A DNA stretch of 64,000 nucleotides from Halichondria panicea (Eukaryota; Porifera; Demospongiae; Suberitida; Halichondriidae), in NCBI RefSeq assembly GCF_963675165.1, contig NC_087379.1, positions 3,104,201 to 3,168,200 on the forward strand, written 5' to 3'. Position 1 is the stretch's first letter. The number at the start of each line of letters is the position of its first letter. This document shows positions 58,167 to 64,000 of this stretch, piece by piece. A model generated the notes under the pieces. That model was not told the DNA's origin, made no database searches, and saw only the letters and a program-made list of their open reading frames with translations. The position numbers and the translations under genes were made by a program.

Positions 58167-60734
58167 TTAAAAAGTCACAAATTCAATATCACTTGAAATG
58201 CCTTCTTCACAAAGTCCACCTACTACAATAATCTTATTGCGCAAATTGCTGACTAGGCAGTTTGATCGACCCGCATCCATGTGTGACACTTCTTCCCAGA
58301 TATTGTTGAGAATGCTGTACTTGAAAATAACATTTGAGAATGATGAGTCGCTTTTTTTGCCCCCAACCGCAAACAGCTCTCCACGAAACGAAGTGAAGGA
58401 GGCTCGGCAAACAGGCAGATCGTGAGTGTGGTGCCATGTCTTCTTATCGAGGTCACGGGGAAAAGATGCTGCTTTGCTACTGGTGGCTAACGGGGTAGGC
58501 GATAAGAGTGCCGAGAGAGAACATGTAAGAGTGGAGAAAAGACTCTTGGACTTCATGAAGTACCCTCCGCCTAGGTAGACACGCTCACCACACACAGTGG
58601 CACACGATCCATGCAGAGGGTAAGGAAGAGAGGCGACTGAGCTCCACGAGCGACTGTGGAATCGTAAGACCTCAACCGAAGCGATAGTGCTGTAGTCAGA
58701 TTTCAAACCACCAGCAACAATGAGCACATTCGGTGTGCTCACAGCACAAGAATTTGAACGCTCTTCAAGCATTTGTGGGTACGATTCAAACCAACTTTCC
58801 AGACCATTCGTATCAATCAGACTTCGAACCCTTTTGGAGCCCTGTCCGCCAATGCAAGTGAGGACGTCCTGAACAGCCGTTAGTGTGAAGGCACTTTCCA
58901 CATACTCAGGCAAAATAGACCAACGATTAGCGTCAAAATCGAACTTGCATATCTCTTTGCTATTGTAGGGTCGGAAGTAGGCACAAGAGCCCACAGAGGC
59001 AGTAGAGCCAGCGTGCATCTTTATCGGAGCTGGATAGTCATTCTTGTAGATATGGACTGTGCCATCTTTCTTAAAACGTGGAACAGGTTTCGGTTTAAAT
59101 TTCTTCTTTTCTTTCGGATCAATCTTGTTGAGCTTCTGAATCTCTTTCTGGAGGGCGGCAAGATGTTCTTCATTGGTGGCAAGGTACTCCTCCAAATCTT
59201 GGATCCTCTTGTCTCTGTATCTGAGTGCATCTTGAAATGATTTGATTTTGGAGGTTAGAAGGCCTTCGAGATGTCGTACTTCACTTTTCTTGTTCTGAAC
59301 GATACCATCTTTCACGGAGACACTCGACTCCGCTTGCTCAAGTCGACGCTGCAATTGGCGTATATGTTCGACCTTCGAATATAAATCAAATTGCATGTTT
59401 CGAAACTGGTAGTCGTCATTTTTTGAGAGGTACTGCTGGTCTCTGATCGTTTGATTCTGGACTTCCATTTGTTGTTGCAAACGCACAATTTCTCTCTCTT
59501 TCACTTCAAGCTCTTTTTCCAAAGATTCAATGATATCACTCTGCATCATCTTTGAGTCTCCCTGTCTCACAATGCTGGATTTGAGACGATCATTCTCTCG
59601 TTCTTTGTCTGCCAAACTCAAGCTCACTTTTTGCAGTTGTCGGGCACGAATATCAAGCATTTCATTTCTCTCTCCTATTTCTTTGTGTGCTTCATCCACA
59701 GTTTCTCGGAGCCTCTGCAGCTCACTCTCGAGTAGACTGCGCTGTTTTGTGTACTGTGCCTCCAACCGTGACAGTTGATCATCAAAAGTGCGTGCCCTGT
59801 TTGAATCAATGGCCATACTCTCAGCAAATTCTTCCCTCTCTTTCAGGGATTCAAAACTGGTGCAGAGCTCTCGAGCCGATGGGCGGTCTTCAGGGTTGTC
59901 TTTCAGACAATTGAGGGCAAACGGACGTAGAAGATCTGTGGATTGAATCATTTTCAGGTGGGATTGCCTTCGTTCCGCTTCGAGGATGGAAAATTGAGCC
60001 TCGGACGTTTTTGATGGATCGCGAGGGTCAGGAACAATGTAAGTTTTGAAACGAGGCTTGGGATCAGGCCAAAGCCTTGTGCATATCTGGACAACTATTA
60101 CACCAAATGAAAAGCAATCCAGCTTTTCACTGTGGACTGGTGGATCATTGAGAGCCTCAGGGGGCATGAATGATATCGTCCCAGGGCAGAGCGTCCGTGA
60201 ACCACTAGAGTTGGTGAACATGGACATTCCAAAATCTGTAACTTTGGCTCGAATTCTGTCGTTGATTAGAATATTGTTGCTAGAAAGATCACGGTGGATA
60301 ATTCCGTTGGAATGAAGAAAGCGAAGGGCCAGAACGATACCATGGCAAAGCATCACACGAACATGAAGTGGTACTGGAGATTGGTATGACTGTAGAAAGT
60401 GTGCGAGATTGATGTCCATCAGCTCCATTAGGAGTATCGAAGATCCTGTTTCGGGATCACGATACGTTTGCAAATACTGCACAATGTGTGGATGGTGAAT
60501 TTGACTCAAAACTTGACACTCTTGCTCGAATCTCTGAATGGGTGAGAGGTGGCTGCTAGCTAAAACCGACATTGAGCTGTCTTGTGCTTCGAACAAAATT
60601 GGGTAGATGATTTTTGCGGCACAGAGAAGGTTGTCACACTTGGCCTTGCAGACGACACCATATGATCCTGCTCCAAGGTTCTCAGATTTGAATAGTTCGA
60701 TACCTTCGTAACGGAACTGTTGTATTTCTGCCAT
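58167..60734 (-). CDS. Intronless TKL-like protein kinase with coiled coil and kelch repeats
   Basis: 855 aa from the ATG at 60734 (the frame also opens 25 codons upstream, but MAEIQQF directly precedes the kinase fold). Kinase domain about 10-300: glycine loop GAGSYGVV (21-28), Lys in CAAKII (41), catalytic loop HRDLSSNN (147-154), DFG (167-169), MPPE in place of APE (190-193), and the late RPSA motif. All key catalytic residues are present. HRDLSSNN suits the tyrosine-kinase-like group more than typical Ser/Thr kinases. Residues about 300-560 are heptad-rich coiled coil, likely for dimerisation. A basic linker (KKKFKPKPVPRFKK) follows. About 600-855 carries kelch-type blades, each with a GG signature: LTCIGGQ, VLIVAGGL, VYLGGGY, LFAVGGKK, IIVVGGL. 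This kinase-coil-kelch layout is known to me as an expanded family in sponges. No signal peptide or membrane segment. The substrate is unknown. Confidence 0.92.
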   Translation of the reverse strand: MAEIQQFRYEGIELFKSENLGAGSYGVVCKAKCDNLLCAAKIIYPILFEAQDSSMSVLASSHLSPIQRFEQECQVLSQIHHPHIVQYLQTYRDPETGSSILLMELMDINLAHFLQSYQSPVPLHVRVMLCHGIVLALRFLHSNGIIHRDLSSNNILINDRIRAKVTDFGMSMFTNSSGSRTLCPGTISFMPPEALNDPPVHSEKLDCFSFGVIVVQICTRLWPDPKPRFKTYIVPDPRDPSKTSEAQFSILEAERRQSHLKMIQSTDLLRPFALNCLKDNPEDRPSARELCTSFESLKEREEFAESMAIDSNRARTFDDQLSRLEAQYTKQRSLLESELQRLRETVDEAHKEIGERNEMLDIRARQLQKVSLSLADKERENDRLKSSIVRQGDSKMMQSDIIESLEKELEVKEREIVRLQQQMEVQNQTIRDQQYLSKNDDYQFRNMQFDLYSKVEHIRQLQRRLEQAESSVSVKDGIVQNKKSEVRHLEGLLTSKIKSFQDALRYRDKRIQDLEEYLATNEEHLAALQKEIQKLNKIDPKEKKKFKPKPVPRFKKDGTVHIYKNDYPAPIKMHAGSTASVGSCAYFRPYNSKEICKFDFDANRWSILPEYVESAFTLTAVQDVLTCIGGQGSKRVRSLIDTNGLESWFESYPQMLEERSNSCAVSTPNVLIVAGGLKSDYSTIASVEVLRFHSRSWSSVASLPYPLHGSCATVCGERVYLGGGYFMKSKSLFSTLTCSLSALLSPTPLATSSKAASFPRDLDKKTWHHTHDLPVCRASFTSFRGELFAVGGKKSDSSFSNVIFKYSILNNIWEEVSHMDAGRSNCLVSNLRNKIIVVGGLCEEGISSDIEFVTF

Positions 60735-60975
60735 TCTGTGGTTAGTGTGTGATACAATAGTAGTGTACACTATGGCTATTTCGCTACATATAACAGTTTT
60801 GATGTACATGTTTAATAGTTACACGTAGTTTGGGTGAAGCCAAAAGTATGAATACAAGCGGCTCACTACAACCAACATCAAACGCTTATCAGATTCAGTG
60901 TGGGGTATACACACCCGTAGCCCACACATACGTACCATTATATTAATTGCATGTGATAATCAGTCAATCAATAAT

Positions 60976-62308
60976 TGTGACAGTGCCAATGAAAAGGGAC
61001 CTTAACGCGGGCATTTTCGAATCAGTTTTTATTGTTGAATCAGATAGAGTGTCCTTCAAGCTTCAAAATGATACCAAGATCGACCTTCTAGCTACTTTCT
61101 TTCCGGAGATATGTTCGAGGGAACGCTACAAAGGTATTGCAACGCCTTCTTGAGTAAATGACGCTCAAACGTCATGAATAATTGAAGTTCAATTATTGCC
61201 TTCCGGGCACTTCCGTATACTCATAGCTTAGTAAAAGATGTTCTGGAGAAGACAAGTTAGTTAGATGAAGGCTAGGCGTTCTAGGACTCTCTAGCTAGCT
61301 AGTATAGCTATGTAGCTGGCACCTAGGAAGGATCTTCGAAGAAATAAAGAGACAAAGACTCCCGTCGCTCGAATGGTAAGCTCTCATGTCTTGTTATAAG
61401 CTTGTACTTATTATCTGTGTAATGTATCAGTCTTATAAAAGATCCCTCACTTGTATGGAGCCTACAGAAAGTGTCTCTGTCCTTCATACAGCTTAAAGGA
61501 AGCCTAAGTGATCTATTATAGGTAGTCTTTCACTTAGTATTCGTCCGTATCGATCTAAGGCTTGATCCAACTTATTAGTATAGCCTTATAAAAAGCTTTC
61601 CTCCTTTAATTTAGTACTGGTATCACTGCCATTGTGCTTAGTAGTAACAGGCCTGATGGGATGGGTGATTACATCATGGAGGGCCCAGGAAACTGCGTGG
61701 AATTGTCATATAACATTTATATTGATGGTTCCCCCAGGTGGTGGTAAGTGTCGGAGGTCTGAGAAACGCTAGTCTATTGACTAGAATGTAAGTGACATTT
61801 ATTGTGTCTATCTTAACTTACTAGTTATCTGTAGGTTGTTACGGAGTGTTTATGAGGACAAGTGGCACGGGATACGTACATCTAAAGAAACAAGAGTGGA
61901 TCTACGCCAAGCTAGCTAGCTAGATAGGCTGCTCTTTCTAATCTATTTCTGTTGCTAAATTATGTTTGTTAAGAAGTGGAGCTATAATATACCTGGCTCC
62001 TCTTAAGTACTGGGCTGATGAAATAGTCCTGTACATGTTAAAAATAATTAACAATAATAGGGACATTCCCAGGGAATTTCCCCTCACGTAGACAGTAAAT
62101 TTCATTGTAAAAAATGAACGTTCGGTGAGTTTCTTCAACGTCCGCGCTTGACCTGTTTAAAGCTTCGTAGAGACCCAAATTTTTACAGGTAGGTAGAGGA
62201 AGGGTTGAAGTTAGCACCTGTGAAAAAAAACTTTTTTTGCCCATGTTTTTCATTTCTACTAAATTGGCCTATAGCGCGTTAAGGTCCCTTTTCATTGGCA
62301 CTGTCACA
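60976..62308. mobile_element. 1333-bp terminal-inverted-repeat element upstream of the kinase gene
   Basis: Perfect inverted ends of about 34 bases: TGTGACAGTGCCAATGAAAA... at 60976 and its complement ending at 62308, flanked by AAT on both sides (60973-60975, 62309-62311). The interior does not encode a recognisable transposase. It holds sequences with consensus splice sites (for example CGAATG/GTAAGC at 61375, and AGAAT/GTAAGTG near 61789) that may be captured exons. It starts 241 bases upstream of the kinase ATG. Confidence 0.85.
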
Positions 62309-62311
62309 AAT

Positions 62312-63466
62312 GATCCACTTAATATAATGATCCACTTAATATACATGTATACATGCAACCATGATCAAAATTAGGTTGGTGCATATCAATCATCAACTAT
62401 CAGTGGCTTGTACCGCATGGACTGCCTAGAGATAATTGAGAACTTGATTCTGTTGAATAAGCTACAAGCAGACCTCAGCTGCATACAATAATAATTATAA
62501 GAGGTTTCCTAAGATTAAAAGCCAGCAGGTTAGAGCTTGTGGCACCAGAGATTGTTAAGCAACGAGCCAGACTTTAGCAACGGGTTTTCTTAGGTTGTAC
62601 CACTTCAGTGCAAGAGATTGTTAAGCAACACATCACACTTCTCAGTCTAAGGTCAACCTCAGCTACATGTACATTGTGTGATCTTTTGTTCGTGTTTGTG
62701 ATGAAGAGTACAACTAATTAATCAACAATCAGGTGAACTGCGAAATGTATTTTGTGTATTTTTGAAGCATAATGAAAGCATTACACAAGGCTCGAATACA
62801 AACAATCCTATCGCAAAAATAAACCTTTTAGATAAGCATTTACAGCAGCCAATACTACTGACACATCATAATAAATAAACCTATATAAATTAACAAACTC
62901 TAGGATTCATGGGCTCTCTTTCCTAACATTAATGTTTCATGCTTCATAAAGCTAATAAGTGGTTTCCAGTCTACCTTTCTTAATAATACATTCAATTAAT
63001 CATGAGTGCTAAGAGTCAATCAATTACAAGACACATAATAATTACAAGACACATACTAATTATTATGGAACTTGCCTGGTAGATACTTGCTCATCATCAC
63101 ACATGATGCAGATCAGCCAGTACAATTATACACAGCGTTGTTCAGGTCATAATATGGCCGGCCTGCGCCTAGCTCCTATTGATGTTCAGATGTGATGCGC
63201 GCGGTGAAGGTACACATTCTCTCTGTTTATTGTTAGATTTAGGTGCCAAGCCCCACCTAAGGGTGTGTGTTAATTAAAGACATGCGGATGACAAGCGGAT
63301 GTTAATTACATGTGCGCATGTGCAAAGCGGGACAGTCACATGACATTCAGCAAATGTTGCAGCAAATTGCAGCATATAATAAACAAACATGACTGTTTCT
63401 ATAAATAATTAATTATGCACAGTGGTTAAATAAAAATAATTGATTAGGTAGCATGAATCAGTCATT
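62312..63466. other. Intergenic / 3' flank of the RND transporter gene
   Basis: AT-rich with no supported ORF. TTTATT at 63226-63231 is AATAAA on the minus strand and could be the poly(A) signal of the gene ending at 63467. A short direct repeat (AGAGATTGTTAAGCAAC) occurs near 62548 and 62613. Confidence 0.5.
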
Positions 63467-63853
63467 TCAGGGGAAGAGTGGATATCCGTCTGCTGTGAGT
63501 ATCGGAACTCCCACAGAGGACAGAATGAACAACACCAGAATCAGCAACATAGGATACACAACCACAGTGGTCCCTATGGTTACCAAAGCATTCACAGCTC
63601 GAGCCTTGGTAAACTTCGAGTCCGAGGGTCCAAAGAGAGCGAGGAAAGTGCTACAGAAGACGAGCGTATAAGTAATGGCAAGTACAGTATTGAGGAGTAG
63701 AATTTGTCCAAAACGTGTGAAGAGTTCAATTGTTGTGAAGAGCAATGGAATGATTGCTAAGATGGTTGTCATGGCAGAGCTGACTATTGAGACACCCACA
63801 AACGAAATAGATGCTGCAACACGCTTAACTCGTATAGAGGCTCCAGACATAAA
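63467..63853 (-). CDS. Last exon of a Patched/Dispatched-like RND transporter
   Basis: The exon starts after a GTGCAG acceptor at 63854-63859, in phase 0, and ends with TGA at 63467-63469, giving 128 aa. The sequence SGASIRVKRVAASISFVGVS, IVSSAMTTI, FTRFGQILLLNTVLAITYTL, and FLALFGPSD is the C-terminal transmembrane part of the Patched/Dispatched family: a cytoplasmic helix, a TT-containing span, F..FG.I...N and the closing LFGP. Four hydrophobic spans are visible, the last being VVYPMLLILVLFILSSVG. The family moves sterols or lipidated proteins using ion gradients. Upstream exons lie beyond the window. I cannot decide between Patched, Dispatched and PTCHD-type members. Confidence 0.8.
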   Translation of the reverse strand, partial: FMSGASIRVKRVAASISFVGVSIVSSAMTTILAIIPLLFTTIELFTRFGQILLLNTVLAITYTLVFCSTFLALFGPSDSKFTKARAVNALVTIGTTVVVYPMLLILVLFILSSVGVPILTADGYPLFP

Positions 63854-64000
63854 CTGCACGGGATGGGATATACATGTACATCATGTACATGTACACATTA
63901 GAAACTTAATAGGCGACGTGTATAGTAACCTTTAGCTGCAAACACAGCACAAACAGTATTATTAATGCACATACATGCACATACATGACGTATAGATTTA
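63854..64000 (-). other. Intron of the RND transporter gene
   Basis: Sequence 5' (minus strand) of the acceptor, with a few short CATGTAC repeats. No further exon before the window edge. Confidence 0.6.

Noticed and set aside
59013..60315. Plus-strand open frames of 75-89 aa opposite the kinase gene
   Set aside because: They are antisense shadows of the kinase coding sequence.

Overview
The window is nuclear DNA from an animal. It has short exons with GT/AG introns, dense small inverted-repeat elements, minisatellites and a long CA tract. The gene content points to an early-branching metazoan, most likely a demosponge: a polytopic C-terminal domain of the kind found at the end of large sponge and cnidarian surface proteins, an intronless kinase/coiled-coil/kelch gene, a single-exon caspase-like protein and a Patched/Dispatched-type transporter exon. 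The species is inferred, not proven.

Layout. Positions 1-1346 hold the last exon of a multi-pass membrane protein (+). Positions 3036-7640 are a broken copy of the 3' half of a RasGEF gene whose source copy lies at 24.4-28.8 kb. A caspase-like gene (-) follows at 8.0-9.4 kb, then a decayed HIRAN-like ORF (-) at 10.8-11.5 kb. From 12.26 to about 22.9 kb there is a tandem segmental duplication: copy A 12262-17880 and copy B 18785-22936. Each copy carries the same two-exon (+) gene fragment. Part of a (-) single-pass membrane protein gene spans copy B. The two copies differ by clean insertions, so they act as natural empty-site controls for several mobile elements. Positions 23.0-24.15 kb hold one inverted-repeat element inserted inside the terminal repeat of another.

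The main gene of the window is a 28-exon (-) gene, 47596 down to 24684, whose exons I assembled by splice phase. It encodes about 1176 aa: a long Ser/Pro/Arg-rich N-terminus, five consecutive segments that read as ubiquitin-superfold modules resembling talin/FERM F0-F1, a Ras exchanger N-motif (REM), and a complete CDC25-type RasGEF domain. A second gene (388-aa ORF, -) sits inside its 3.3-kb intron at 39.75-43.05 kb.

Positions 46.9-52.5 kb are rich in tandem repeats: a 40-bp minisatellite, (CA)n, a 49-bp and a 60-bp minisatellite. A 693-aa single-exon tyrosine- and proline-rich putative signalling scaffold (+) lies at 54.7-56.8 kb. An intronless TKL-like kinase/coiled-coil/kelch gene (-) lies at 58.2-60.7 kb, with a 1.33-kb terminal-inverted-repeat element inserted just upstream of its start codon. 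The window ends in the last exon of a Patched/Dispatched-like RND transporter (-).

Signalling is the common theme: a Ras-family exchange factor, a phosphotyrosine-type scaffold, a kinase, a caspase-like protease and a sterol-sensing-type transporter. Nothing in the sequence shows that they work together.
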